In this document: positions 12,600 to 24,343 of the stretch, in pieces
Position numbering within the stretch: position 1 is the stretch's first letter
Layout: each line of letters starts with the position of its first letter
NCBI GenBank assembly: GCA_947623455.1
Contig: OX392528.1
Location: 50,238,322 to 50,302,321 of the forward strand
DNA from: Mimachlamys varia
Taxonomy: Eukaryota; Mollusca; Bivalvia; Pectinida; Pectinidae
Length of the DNA: 64,000 nt
Direction of reading: 5' to 3'
Made by a program: the position numbers and the translations under genes
The notes under the pieces: generated by a model
What the model was told of the DNA's origin: nothing
Databases searched by the model: none
Seen by the model: the letters and a program-made list of their open reading frames with translations, nothing else

Positions 12600-12800
12600 T
12601 GGGAGCCGCGATGGCCGAGTGGCTAATGTGTCTCGACATTTTACCACTAGCCCTCCACCTCTGGGTCGCAGAGTTCGAAACCCACGTCGGGGGCAGTTGT
12701 CAGTTACTGGTTTTTCTCCGGGTACTCCGGTTTTCCTCCACCTCCAAGACCTGGCACGTCCTCAAATGACTTAAATGACTGTTAATAGCACATAAAACAA
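12600..12800 (+). mobile_element. tRNA-derived SINE with V-type core, family C
   Basis: Begins with a Ser/Leu-tRNA-like head: box A match gatggccgagtggcta, box B match gagttcgaaaccc. It continues into 'tttttctccgggtactccgg', the core shared with the SINEs at 22.8, 53.5 and 56.1 kb. The tail is A-rich (cataaaacaaaataa). Only one copy of this exact body was seen here. Confidence 0.8.
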
Positions 12801-13249
12801 AATAACCCAAACTAAACTTGTTTAAGATGAATTGGGTCTGAGAGTAACAATATTGGCTGCACTGACCTATTGAGGTTAGTTTGATGATCCTACATTAAAT
12901 AGTAAAAGAAAAGTTTTCGGAAGCAGGTTTTCGCTGTTATAGTTCTCAACAAACACTTTTATGCTCGTTGAAACTCCCCTATCTAGAACAAAAAACCGTT
13001 ATAGAAAGAAAAACCCTAGGCTTAACAGATATATTTAATACATTTAAGTTGACAGACATTTATTTGGGAGTAGAAATGTCCAAGACGAACTGGGACTGAA
13101 ATTTCTGAAATGTACGAAGTAGATTTTATTACATTTTTACCAGTGAATAAGCGAAATTATTCATTCTATAAAAGTGATATTTTTTCACTAGTGGCTGCGC
13201 ACTCGTAAAAAATATCAAAATGTTACCATCAATGCTAGGCATCCTCTAT

Positions 13250-13560
13250 TTTATTGATTGTTTTCATCTAGAGGAATAGTATGAAAGTGGACGCTTTTGA
13301 ATATGCGCATTAGTTGCGCTAACTTGATGTAATTGACAATGATGACTCGGTTCTCACTTTCAGGTGTTGATGTTAACTTGCATGTGACCAAGATTTACAT
13401 TACGGGTGTCGTCGACGAAGCAGAAGACACCTTTCCGGAAGACCTGGTCTGATTCTCTTGCACTTTTTAAAATGTGTCTATGAAAATATTTCCTTTGTTC
13501 ATATTTTGCTTCTAGTTTAATAGATATTTTGAGTTCTAATTATGGTTGTGTTGACGCTTT
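13250..13560 (+). mobile_element. Retroelement family R, copy 4
   Basis: Shows the upstream block (gtggacgcttttgaatatg), the core gggtgtcgtcgacgaagc and the downstream ttgttgacgctttggtatt equivalent. A deletion inside 'gcttactcttccgg' shifts the coding-like frame. Confidence 0.8.
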
Positions 13561-13740
13561 GGTATTCTCTGATTTTTCATCAACAACTTGTATATAGCAT
13601 TCTAAAAATACAGTGGATGAACCGACGAGGTCCGTTGCAAACAGAAAACCGATAGTGAATAAAATAGTTCTAGGTCAAGTCTGTGCAACCATTGGTTTCC
13701 CACATTGTGTTGTCATGAAACCTCTTAATTCGCTTGTTAC

Positions 13741-13844
13741 CGAACAGATCCATTCCGTCCTATTACGAAAAAGTATCTCAACACCATTTTGGCCCGTATT
13801 GCGGGATAACGCCAATATCACATTTTTCTTGGCTTCAAACTTTA
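13741..13844 (-). CDS. Exon candidate, weakly FAMeT-like
   Basis: Minus strand, between an acceptor (actatttctaacggag) and a donor (tctgttcg/gtaaca). It reads KFEAKKNVILALSRNTGQNG and then VEILFRNRTEWICS. The pattern (F-x-V/A-K then alternating residues and ALS, then EI) is loosely like the farnesoic-acid O-methyltransferase-type domain common in molluscs, but lacks its clear GGW/N-T-x-S-x-I-R motif. The plus strand is also open here (13613-13864), so chance is not excluded. Confidence 0.18.
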
Positions 13845-14374
13845 CTCCGTTAGAAATAGTGTGAATGCATTTGAACGTTCACGCCTCCGTGCTATATGAG
13901 GAAACACTGTAGACAACGTTTACTAATTATTCACAGGATCGGGACATGCGGGTATGGAGGATTACATGTGTGACGTCATACCAGTGAATTATTCATCCGT
14001 AGTCTTTTTTAAGTGATCTAATCGATGAATCATGTAGAATGACTTCAGAAAATATTCGTGAAAAGCACGTTCATGGGAAAATATAGATATTTCAGCTATA
14101 AAAATATTTGCATAAATAATTGAACAAAAAAGTAACAGGAAATGTCAGAAAACGCAGCGTTTTATTATTGGTGATACAAATGTTAGACGATTAAGATATA
14201 TTCCCTGACTAATATTAACATTGACAGCGCTCAAACAACCAGCATTGTCTGCGGCGTCAGCAATTACATGTACTTTTAAATACATGCTAGGAAAAAATAT
14301 CACAGGTGATCCATTTCCTCGTTACTTTATTTAGAATTCAATATGCTTGCTGAAACAAATGATCTAAATGTCAA

Positions 14375-15370
14375 CTCTATCCGTCAATACAAAATATGTG
14401 CGGACTCAAAGGGAAACAACTCTATCCGTCAATGCAAAGGTCGTGTGGACTCACAGGGAAACAACTCTTACAGTCAATACAAAGGTCGTGTGGACTCACA
14501 GGAAACAACTCTTACAGTCAATACAAAGGTCGTGTGGACTCACAGGAAACAACTCTTACAGTCAATACAAAGGTCGTGTGGACTCAAAGGGAAACAACTC
14601 TAAGTGTCAATACAAAGGTCGTGTGGACTCACAGGGAAACAACTCTCAGTGTCAATACAAAGGTCGTGTGGACTCACAGGGAAACAACTCTTACAGTCAA
14701 TACAAAGGTCGTGTGGACTCACATGGAAACAACTCTAAGTGTCAATACAAAGGTCGTGTTGACACACAGGGAAACAACTCTTACAGTCAATACAAAGGTC
14801 GTGTGGACTCACAGGAAACAACTCTTACAGTCAATACAAAGGTCGTGTGGACTCAAAGGGAAACAACTCTAAGTGTCAATACAAAGGTCGTGTGGACTCA
14901 CAGGGAAACAACTCTCAGTGTCAATACAAAGGTCGTGTGGACTCACAGGGAAACAACTCGTAGTGTCAAAACAAAGGTCGTGCGGACTCACATGGAAACA
15001 ACTCTACAAAGGTCGTGCGGACTCACATGGAAACAACTCTACAAAGGTCGTGCGGACTCACATGGAAACAACTCTACAAAGGTCGTGCGGACTCATAGGG
15101 AAACAACTCTACAAAGGTCTTGCGGACTCAAAGGGAAACAGCTCTACAAAGGTCGTGCGGACTCATAGGGAAACAACTCTACAAAGGTCTTGCGGACTCA
15201 AAGGGAAACAGCTCTACAAAGGTCGTGCGGACTCACAGGGAAACAACTCTACAAAGGTCGTGCGGACTCACAGGGAAACAACTCTAAATGTCAATACAAA
15301 GTTCGTGCGGACTCACAGGGAAACGCCAATACAAAGAACGTGCAGACTAACAGGGAAACAAAGAAAACAA
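14375..15370 (+). repeat. Minisatellite, 45-bp units switching to 35-bp units
   Basis: About 13 units of 45 bp (44 in a few) run from about 14384 to 14976. They carry ggtcgtgtggactcacaggg, aaacaactct and a variable 'tacagtcaat' or 'aagtgtcaat' part. From about 14976 eight 35-bp units follow that have lost exactly that 10-bp variable part and read tgcgg for tgtgg. The last units return to 45 bp. As 45 is divisible by three, all forward frames stay open for long runs (one of 266 codons). I call it tandem DNA and not a gene: three frames are open at once, units of 44 and 35 bp shift them, and the start codons have no context. Confidence 0.95.
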
Positions 15371-15379
15371 ATAAATAAT

Positions 15380-16210
15380 CGGGCTGATACGTACCAATCA
15401 AAGTGAACGGAAGTTGATACCGTGTGCTGTACTGGTCTGTACTGATTGACCCGATAGAATTAATTTATATTCATTAATCGTATTGTCTTACCATTTAAAT
15501 TCGTATGTATATACACACTGCATCTAAAACTAGTCATGAACATTTAAAAAATATATATATCTATGTATATATAAAGTTACGATGTTTAATCGTTTTAGCA
15601 ATACAAGGACGATACCAAATAGACGATTTGAATATGTAAAGATATAAAAAGCAATCAACCGGAAGTAGCTTAAGAGTTACGCTGTATCAGTGAACATGCT
15701 ATTGATCTGAATCAAGGAGGCGGTCTTGTACTTTTATTTAGAATCCCACTCAAACCTACTTAGTTTGAGTACACTTCTCCAGTCGGTAATCGCCAGGCTA
15801 TTACATGCCAATCAAAGCAGGATAACTCCGATGGAATTTTGAAACTGAACTGGTTACAATGTACACATCGATACTGAATGTGCAGAACTTGAGACAAAGT
15901 TGTCACGAAGGGAGTCACGACCTTGTGCAACGATATCAGGAAATTCGAACCTGTTCAACTGCCCGGACCTTTCGATATGATGGTAACTTCCTGGCCCCAT
16001 ACAGTACTTAGAGGCCATATTTCGGGATCGCGCCCCGCTCGTCTCATTCGTTTCATTTCTTTTCTTTCTCGTAAAATATTTATTTCTTACATAATTTCCC
16101 TTACAATAGTCTGGCCATTTTTCTGGATGTTTGTGTGTTGTTATTATCACATTGATAATTTCCTAAATATTATTACGGCCCCTGGTTCCAATTTTAGTGT
16201 GACGTCAGCT
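15380..16210. other. No gene recognised
   Basis: Overlapping opposite-strand ORFs (15854-16150 minus, 15923-16219 plus) show no domain. A TGACGTCA lies at the right edge, near 16199-16206. Confidence 0.4.
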
Positions 16211-16214
16211 GTCT

Positions 16215-16340
16215 CGTGACGGATCCGGTTTGATTTCAATCGGGAACCGTCGGCACTTTCCGTAAACAAGAAAATAAGGAACGTTTACGGAAAGTGCCGA
16301 CGGTTCCCGATTGGTTTGATTTATGTGCTAATCCGTCACG
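16215..16340. repeat. Nested inverted repeat with a perfect 31-bp stem
   Basis: Arms 16237-16267 and 16283-16313 are perfect 31-bp complements around a 15-nt loop. Outside them cgtgacggat (16215-16224) and atccgtcacg (16331-16340) form a second, 10-bp inverted pair. A direct repeat ggtttgattt lies between outer and inner arms on both sides. It could be a young foldback element or a small-RNA hairpin source. Confidence 0.9.
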
Positions 16341-17400
16341 TTTGTAACAAAGTATCAAGTTTTTTTTGTTTTTTTTTTAAGGCCCTAACATCGCACATGA
16401 TAAGGCAAGTAATTACACAAAGAAGTTAAATTATTTGTGTGCATTAAATGAAATGATAGGGAAATAAATATCCATACGTTTTTATTGTTATTTCATTATT
16501 AACATATTTGTAAAAATAAAAGCACGTCTTGATTTCATTATAGGGATATACACTAATAAAGATGATTATGGGAACATCGCATACGAAAACAGGGCAGATG
16601 TTACATGTAGCAATGGTGTTTATTTTGAGGTAATACGATACAATTGATTTAAGGGTTCCTCTATATTTTCTCTTCTTCTTAATATGAACCAAAATTGTAA
16701 GTGAAGTAATAGTATGATTAATTCTTACCATCAACATCTAGTTAAGTAACGTGTGAAAATCTCCTTACGTAACTTGTTAATTTCGCTCAACCCAGGTCAT
16801 GCTGTCGGTATTTTCTGTGAATGTGTAAATTTTGCGTATGTACATGTATATTCGCATTGTGGCCTTTTAAACTGAACGTAGATTTTTATGCATGATTATT
16901 CACCCAAGGAAACAAAGAATGTTCAATAAACTATATGATGCGTCCTCCGGCGTTTTATACCGATAGCTCTTTGGAAAGCCAGTGTCTTGTAAACAGGCGA
17001 ATTTGATGTAATGTCCAGTAATATACCTCTCTCAAATATGTTGTTATCTCCCTTGTTTGCTATATCATACATTTTAGCTACACTGGGAAGTGTTTTTTTT
17101 TTAAACAAATTTGCGCCTTGAAATAATTTATGATGTCATAATGGGAACTACGTCATCCGATTTTCACATGGCGCCAAATCATCACAAAAACACTTCCCGG
17201 AAGTCCATCTTGTATCCACTTTTATGTGGCCTATCAAGGGGAATAACAACACTTTTGGGGAAGGCCCATACTTGTGATTTACGACAAGTTAACCTCTCAA
17301 CAAAATATGCTTGTTTTAACTTATTATATATCCCGACGAAGTTAAGGGGTATACTTCGAATTCGTAGTATCTCAATTCATCATCCGATGTCATCGACAGC

Positions 17401-17510
17401 AGCAGGATTCAATCCTGAGGTGATTAAGGGTGTATGTGTAGTGTTATATTATATCAGCAGGATTCAATCCTGGAGTGATTAAGGGTGTATGTATAGTGTT
17501 ATATTATATC
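17401..17510 (+). repeat. 55-bp tandem duplication
   Basis: Two adjacent 55-bp copies (agcaggattcaatcctg, gattaagggtgtatgt, gtgttatattatatc), differing at only a few positions. They sit at the end of a chance 123-codon frame. Confidence 0.9.
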
Positions 17511-18077
17511 CAAGGTATCTGGTCTCCGAATGTTCTCTACTGGAAATGTTTTACTCATTAATGCCATTTTTGCGTTTTCATAAATGCCGTCGTACGGAAA
17601 TATGGACAGTTTTATAATTATTGTATTGTGACGTCAGCATGATATAAATAAGATTGAGATTATGGGGTCTCAACACTTACAAACACGAAGGAAACAAAAC
17701 AAGTAAGTAACGAATTCGATACGACTACTGTCAGTGTTTGTACGTACAATGTTCAGGTTAATGCTTTGAATATAAACTGTATGATATATATGTAACGTCA
17801 TCAACTCTTTTCAAAAAGTCAATATGCAATGTACGTGTGTATATCAACCCGTAATTCCTTTCTAAGTCCATTTATCAGATCGCAATAATTCCTTTGTAAT
17901 GATAGGGTTTCCATGGAGATTTTTTTACTCTGCTCTTACAACTCAAATGAAAAAAAATAATAATGATTTCGGCGTTCTGAATAATTTGAATTGAAATTTC
18001 GCGATATTTACTTTGAATTGTTAATCCAACTCTGAGAATTTGGTTTTGATATGATTTGTTCGAACACATAACATTAA

Positions 18078-18437
18078 AGGCCCAATAAACGTAACTTTCG
18101 GCAAAACTTGAAGCGAAAATCTAGCCTAATATTTTTTTATATCTTTAGATTCAGTTAAGATTAATTGATCTCAGCAATATTCAAGATTAATTCTTACGCG
18201 GTTACCGGTACAGCAACAGTTGAAACTCGGTATTTGTAAACACGCGTCCATTTTGAACTGACTTTTTGTTGAAGTGGGCCCCACCTGAGTTATTTTCAAT
18301 TCTTTGGATTTTTCTGTCAAGAGTTTCTTGTTAATTACCGCTCAGGTTTAATTCGTTTTAGGCTTATTTTTGCATGGTTATCAACTGGATTTTTTCAGAA
18401 TCACGAAAAATTTCCTGAGGTTACGTATGTTGGGCCT
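18078..18437 (+). mobile_element. TTAA-flanked MITE, copy 1
   Basis: Termini are aggcccaataaacgtaac and the complement of aggcccaacatacgtaac, directly flanked by TTAA on both sides (18074-18077 and 18438-18441). It is about 360 bp with no transposase. TTAA target sites point to a piggyBac-type mobiliser, by inference. Copy 2 is at 20743-21136 and a truncated one at 32735. Confidence 0.75.
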
Positions 18438-19084
18438 TTAAATACTCTGCTAAACGTGTTCAAATCTCTTTTCAGCAATAAAGGTGTACGAGTGGTCTCC
18501 CATCACCTAGCTGTTCAAATACTTCAAATATTTTTTTTTCATATTTTATGTTTCAACCAGTAATAATCTCTTCATACTAATTCGTGACCTTACGTACATT
18601 GTACACACACGTACGAAGCGGACTACATACATAATTCAAGTAAGTAAGTACTGATTCTAGGAACGTATACATTAACTTAATTTTGAGCTGTAATCTAACA
18701 TACTGTAGATGAATAAAAATACATTCTCACTTTATCTAAATCAACATGGGGAAAACAATTCCAATAATGATTTTATTTGGGTCGATATTTCGAGTCATTT
18801 TGAAGTCATACCAATGATCGTTTTTAAATTGGCGGGTGAGGATTGAACGATAATTTTACATGAGTAAACACAACAGCCAACCCTGCGTCTCAGATACATA
18901 AAAATCTAAATATCGCAACGCTATGGGAGGATTAAAATATTCATAAAATCATATTGATAATTATGCAAGGAGGCCAATCTCGGAGGAAGGGATATAAATG
19001 TTGTTAATTGAAGTTGTGCGGTTTTTGTATTTTAAAAAGAATATTGTGCATGACAATGTGGGAAATGAAAGCACCAATTTTTTA

Positions 19085-19672
19085 TTCTGTTGCACTCTTG
19101 TAATTATTTTCAGTACTTTTGTAATTATTTTCAGTCCTGTTTTAATTATTTTCAGTACTCTTGTAATTATTTTCAGTACTGTTTTAATTATTTTCAGTAC
19201 CGTTTTAATTATTTTCGGTATTGTTTTAATCATTTTCAGGACTGTTGTAATTATTTTCAGTACTGTTTTAATTATTTTCAGTACTGTTGTAATTATTTTC
19301 AGTACTATTTTTTTCGGTACTGTTTTAATCATTTTCAGGACTGTTGTAATTATTTTCAGTCCTGTTTTAATCATTTTCAGGACTGTTGTAATTATTTTCA
19401 GTCCTGTTTTAATTATTTTCAGTACTGTTTTAATTATTTTCAGTACTGTTGTAATTATTTTCAGTACTATTTTTTTTCGGTACTGTTTTAATCATTTTCA
19501 GGACTGTTGTAATTATTTTCAGTCCTGTTTTAATCATTTTCAGGACTGTTGTAATTATTTTCAGTCCTGTTTTAATCATTTTCAGTACCGTTTTAATTAT
19601 TTTCAGTATTGTTTTAAATATTTTCAGTACTGTTTTAATTATTTTCATTCTTTTTTTTAAATTATTTTCAGC
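19085..19672. repeat. Minisatellite, 21-bp unit
   Basis: About 27 units of the form gttttaattattttcagtac with alternating tact, cct and ggact ends. A larger block (tactattttttt, cggtactg, ttaatcattttcagg) is itself repeated, showing higher-order duplication. Both strands and several frames are open because 21 is a multiple of three. Each unit contains ttttcag, a splice-acceptor-like string. Confidence 0.95.
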
Positions 19673-20742
19673 ACTATCACGTATCAATGAAGATACAAAA
19701 ATTCTCTGTTAAAGTATTTTGTTGCAAACATCAAACTTTCAAAAGAAAGAAAAAAACGAAATTGGCCTCCTTTAACTTTCAATCATCTGACCCATGTTTC
19801 ATGAACAAAATGGTTTCATGAACGTTTCTTATCTGAAAATATCTCCACAGGAAGGCATTACAGAATTTCAGAAAAGCTTCTTAAGATTTTCTTTAAGTTC
19901 TGTAATGATTTTCCATTTTTTTTTCATTTCAGGGATTTTCTTGAGGAACGCTGATAAAACCGGGGCCTGTTTTGTTTAGTTTTGTATGGAGTAACAGTTT
20001 CATGATAATATACGTGATAAACGTAGACTCTAACATGTTTAATTGTTCAATCTGGCTGTGCCTTGACCTTATACAGACCTATGAACAGTTTGGATTTCTA
20101 TTGAGTATTTTGATCGTATGAGTGGCAAACCTTGTATGTCTAGTGTATATAACAATACAACTAAAGGGAAGTAATTCATGTAACCTCATACATACATCTG
20201 TATTATGTACCCTTGTACTTAACATTAAGTCCCGAAGGTCGAGAGATCCACACACCTCTATTTTAAATCATATTTCATAACATGATTATAATATTAAAAC
20301 ATACAACAAAGACAGTGATGTTGACTAGAGGTATTTCGCATCTTATGAAGTTCTTATGGGGATTAATTAAAATATTATTAACTATTAAATCGTTATATAT
20401 ATATTTAAAATATCCGTGATATTTCTTTCCAATTAATGTGAAAACTGGAGAATGGGTACAGTACCGTTTACGTTATATTTTCTTGCTTGAACAAATACTG
20501 TTAGATGAATTCATTTTCTGAAGTGTTTATAAATCGAATCTTTCAACCAGCAATGTTAAAAAGGCCCCACTTAGTAAAAAACACGCGTATAAGATATCTA
20601 GGGGGACTCTGTGACAGATTTAGAATAGATTTGTTGTAGAAGCATAACAATTCAGCAATGTTATTTTTGTATATCTTATCAATAGAAACATGCTAGAAAA
20701 ATCTGACATGTAAGACTTTCGTCTTTAATTTTTTTCTCTTAA

Positions 20743-21136
20743 AGACCTATTATACATGTACGCAACTTTCGGCGAAATCAAGTCTAATAATTTATTATAT
20801 TGATAGATTTAATTAAGATTAACTGATATCAGCAATATTCAAGACTAATTCTTTCGAGTGTATCGGTACAGCAGCAGTTGAAACTCGGTATTTGTAAACA
20901 TGCATCCATTTTGAACTGCCGTCTAACTTTAATTTGGCTTGTTTTTTAGTGGTCAACAACTAAACTATTTTGAATTTTTAGGAATTTTCTGTCAAGAGTT
21001 TCTTGGTAGTTATGGCTCAGTTTTACTTCATTTTAGCCTTATTTTTGCATCCTTAACCAACTGGATTTTTTTCAGAATTTTTCGGATTCACGAAAAATTT
21101 CCTGAAGATAATTAAGTACATTTTTTATATTGGGCC
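20743..21136 (+). mobile_element. TTAA-flanked MITE, copy 2
   Basis: Shares the interior of copy 1 (ttaagattaa, tgaaactcggtatttgtaaa, ttctgtcaagagtttcttg, acgaaaaatttcctgaag). The left end is mutated (agacctat), the right end is tgggcc, and TTAA occurs at both edges. Confidence 0.75.
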
Positions 21137-22009
21137 TTAAAATACTAAATATGAAATACTGTATGATGTGAACACTATGAATGTGTGTGAGAGAAATACA
21201 AGTTTTGTAAGTATTTAGATATCTACATGTAAATCGTATTTTAGTATCAGGTCAGTGCTTTAAACATATTCTCAAAAAAAAACCCTGATTTCTCCAATTT
21301 TAAAACGTAACGTCGTTTTATTAAGTTTCTCAACTTTTGTTATTTTTTAATTTGTCTTTGAGTAGTGGTAGACTTTGGGTTCAACTGGCTGGGTTAAAAA
21401 ATCACAGGTGAAAATGCCTACTTAGACTTACATACTAGTATTTACGTTCAAGCTATACTTTACCTCTATATAATTACCATGTTAATATATATTTCTGTAA
21501 TATGCTAACCGTGTGATACTGTATAATTAAACCATTTATCCGGACAACATGCACCATGTTCCTTATAGGTCGTGGACAAGTTAAAATTACTCATAGATCA
21601 TAAAAATAGATATTGACCTCAAATTAACGCACACACAGGTGAAGCATTTATAGACATTTCGAACAAATTAACACATTGTCATCGCAAACGATAGTTACGA
21701 AACCATTTCTTTATAAATAGAAACCCGCATGTCATGTCGATAATTTCCAACGATGTGACTTGACGTCAGCAACGTTGTCAATGATGTAATATAACTGTGA
21801 AAGTTAACAAAGATAACCAAAAAAGAGGCGATGACACGTGATAATTTTCATTTATCGAACAGTATATAATGTCAGCAACGTTGCAAATACATGTATTATC
21901 ACTTCTATCGATGTGAGATCAACGACACCGGAAGTTACGTCAATTAGTGACACACGATTTTTTCTATTCCGCGGATAACTCGGTTATTCAACTTCCCATT
22001 TAAAGGGTC

Positions 22010-22330
22010 ACCACACTAAAACTATTATAAGATTTTAGTATGTCATAGATTGTGATATTTTTTAAAAAATTTTTAGAGATTCTCAAAATACGAATTTCTT
22101 ACAGGTTTTTCTCTCTTAAAATCACTGAAATCACAAAATAAAGCATTGCTGTTCCACCGGCTATCCAGTCCGTATTGTCACTCGTATCGGGGTATCAAGC
22201 TACAATGTATACTCTTCCCAAGAAAGGAGTAAAGGCAATACGCGGGGAGAAAAGCCGAATTAATTTCCGAAACTATCTGGAAAGAAAAGAAGTTCTGTGG
22301 GTGTCATAATCATATAACCCACTTAACAAC
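22010..22330. other. Unclassified sequence starting TTAAAGGGTCACC
   Basis: Opens with ttaaagggtcaccacac, which resembles a transposon end, but no matching inverted end was found nearby. An open plus frame (about 22142-22310) and a minus acceptor (tctttccag) overlap. I cannot choose between repeat and exon. Confidence 0.3.
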
Positions 22331-22784
22331 TTAGTCAAAATAAAATAAAAAATGATAATTAGAAAACTCTTGAAATATCGAAAATTCATTTACCGCAAAT
22401 GACTCCAATGTATGCCGTTAGCTTCATAATATCTGACGTCACATTCATGTACACACAGTTGAAGCCTTTATAGACCTTGTGATTACATGTAAATTAACAT
22501 GACCATCGAGGGGGCATTTTTATCTAAAACTGAACTAAACCCTTCAAAAGTGAAAAATTATTCTAAACACTTTAGTTAAGGTCCAAAAATACATTGTAAC
22601 TGTAACAAATGATTCATTTTTGTATATATGTATAACCATTATCTAGGAAATATGATTGAATGACGGTATATAATGTTACATGAATTGTTTACTTACATTC
22701 AGTGATGGCGTATAACTTCATTTTACGCACAGTGTATCTTAAAGCACGATTTGAAAATCATATATATATATTAAAATATAAACT

Positions 22785-23018
22785 TTATTTTTTTTACAAC
22801 AATTATGAAACAAGTTATCCAACTTATATTAATCACTATTGTTGGCCCGGATGTTAGCGCGCGAGGGGTCTTATTGTGAGAGGAAACCGGAGTACCCGGA
22901 GAAAATCCTCGTGGTCGGGCAGGTGACCCTATTCCTTTTCACGTCCAGTGGGTGGATGGAACCTTGGCCACCTTGGTGAAAGGCAAGTGCGCTATCCACT
23001 GCACCACCCGACCACCCG
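22785..23018 (-). mobile_element. tRNA-derived SINE, family A, copy 1
   Basis: Minus strand: tRNA-like head tggatagcgcacttgcctt, a box B region disturbed by an insertion, then gcccgaccacg, tctccgggtactccgg, cgcgcgctaac, gggccaacaatagtg and a tail running into ataaagttt. It matches the plus-strand copies at 53500 and 56065. Confidence 0.85.
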
Positions 23019-23449
23019 AAAATCAACAAGTCTCGACTCTGCTTGCTATAGATGTTAAATATATAAGTTATAAATTAGATATGGTGCAAGTTTGAACACG
23101 GCACTTAGTTCACTATTTAAATGGTGCCATCCTAGCAATTCATCTGATAATAAGTAAGTTCTTTCCAGGCAAACACAGACGTTATTATGACATTTATATA
23201 CATATGTACTTAAAATAATCACAAATAAGCTAAAATAAATCTTTTTGTTGTGTTCCAATTAATATGCAGCAAATAGAAACATTCCCAGTGTATTTACTAT
23301 ACGAAATACATTTACAACAAATGACTCATGTCATTAGCTTGATATGAAAGATAAATTTTCATTGATTAATGAAAAGATTATATTAATGAGTGATGATATA
23401 GTATTGATAAAAGCATTTAAGTAACTACAATCGTTGTACATATATTGGA

Positions 23450-23656
23450 AGATGACGTTACACACATATATTCTACACCTTTTAGTTATAGACACAGTAT
23501 GCCGTAAAATGAATTGCAGCTGTTTCGTCCTCCTAGGACTCTTCAGTGATGCCAGGGACCAAAAGGTGAAAATCCAAAATTTCTAAACTATTGTTGAAGC
23601 TGAAGGGTCTGGCGCGTAAAACTCATTTGAATTATTTATTTAGAAATAAATTTAAA
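23450..23656 (-). mobile_element. Retrozyme-like repeat, single copy e
   Basis: Shares with the 34.7 kb copy at least 110 bp upstream of the hammerhead (aatttatttctaaa, tttagaaatttt, caccttttgg) and the downstream tail (gcatactgtgtctataac, gtgtgtaacgtcatc). It lies immediately 3' of, and in the same orientation as, the terminal exon candidate ending at 23657, so it would fall in that gene's 3' UTR. Confidence 0.6.
23517..23552 (-). ncRNA. Hammerhead-like motif, copy e, cleavage site deleted
   Basis: Minus strand GCATCA, CTGAAGA, GTCC-loop-GGAC, GAAA, CAGCTG are intact. The following tatgat of the intact copy is missing, removing the cleavage site and the closing strand of stem I. Predicted inactive. 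Confidence 0.55.
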
Positions 23657-23836
23657 CTAGTTCATACTACGAAACACATTATCATGTCCACCATCCGCGA
23701 TATCCAGAGGAACCTTACGATCATCTACGCCCTCTTCGCCCCGTTGAAGAGAACCTAGGTGATCGTAATCGTTGGATATCGGAGATGCATCTCCATGGAA
23801 CCTGTTTCGTACATAATACAAGAGTGATCTCCCTTC
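23657..23836 (-). CDS. Probable terminal exon: acidic cytoplasmic-type tail
   Basis: Minus strand, 60 codons from an acceptor (taatttgtgtag, phase 0) to a TAG stop at 23657-23659. It reads SLLYYVRNRFHGDASP, then NDYDHLGSLQRGEEG, and ends GGHDNVFRSMN. The stretch is clearly richer in G+C than its surroundings, hydrophilic and without a membrane segment. The NDYDHLG string is reminiscent of the tyrosine-containing tails of multi-EGF or scavenger-type receptors in molluscs, where YDHL recurs. That is a resemblance, not an identification. Upstream exons should lie at higher coordinates; I did not find a certain one. Confidence 0.45.
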   Translation of the reverse strand, partial: EGRSLLYYVRNRFHGDASPISNDYDHLGSLQRGEEGVDDRKVPLDIADGGHDNVFRSMN

Positions 23837-23995
23837 CTACACAAATTACGTATGGACGTCGTCAATAATATTATTACAACACTTCTATGATGATGAAGAG
23901 AAACGTTACACAAAATGCTCATCCCGGTCAACATGGAAACAAAGAATGTGAGAATGTGAGAGAGAAAAAACTTACATCATAAACCCTGAAAAAAA

Positions 23996-24014
23996 GGGGG
24001 GGGGGGGAGGGGGG
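23996..24014 (+). repeat. Interrupted poly-G tract
   Basis: Twelve G, one A, six G, after a short A run. Confidence 0.9.
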
Positions 24015-24343
24015 TTGTCCCTGATGAGAACTGCTATGTAAAGGCAAACTATATCATCCTGACACGATTTATATATTATCTCCCCTAGGAAAATCACTAC
24101 ACTATTTTTCAGATACCATCACGTTGATTTCTGGGATTTTCGATAGGTCACAGCGGAAACAAGCAAAATACATGTATCTATCTATTCTCCGCCCCTGTGA
24201 TGAAATGTGATTGAAATTTAGTGCAGCAGTTGTACATAAATAAAACTATCGTTTTAAATAGAATGGCAATATGATATCATGTAGTTTTACAGATATTAAT
24301 GAAAAGAACAGTTCTTTTTTATTGTGAAAGATGTAACATTGTA

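Noticed and set aside
14368..15168. 266-codon repetitive ORF
   Set aside because: Three forward frames are open because the unit length is a multiple of three. No start context, signal peptide or splice support.
17111..17482. 123-codon ORF
   Set aside because: Ends inside the 55-bp tandem duplication and shows no domain.
18998..19660. 220-codon hydrophobic ORF (and minus-strand counterparts)
   Set aside because: A direct translation of the 21-bp minisatellite, open on both strands.
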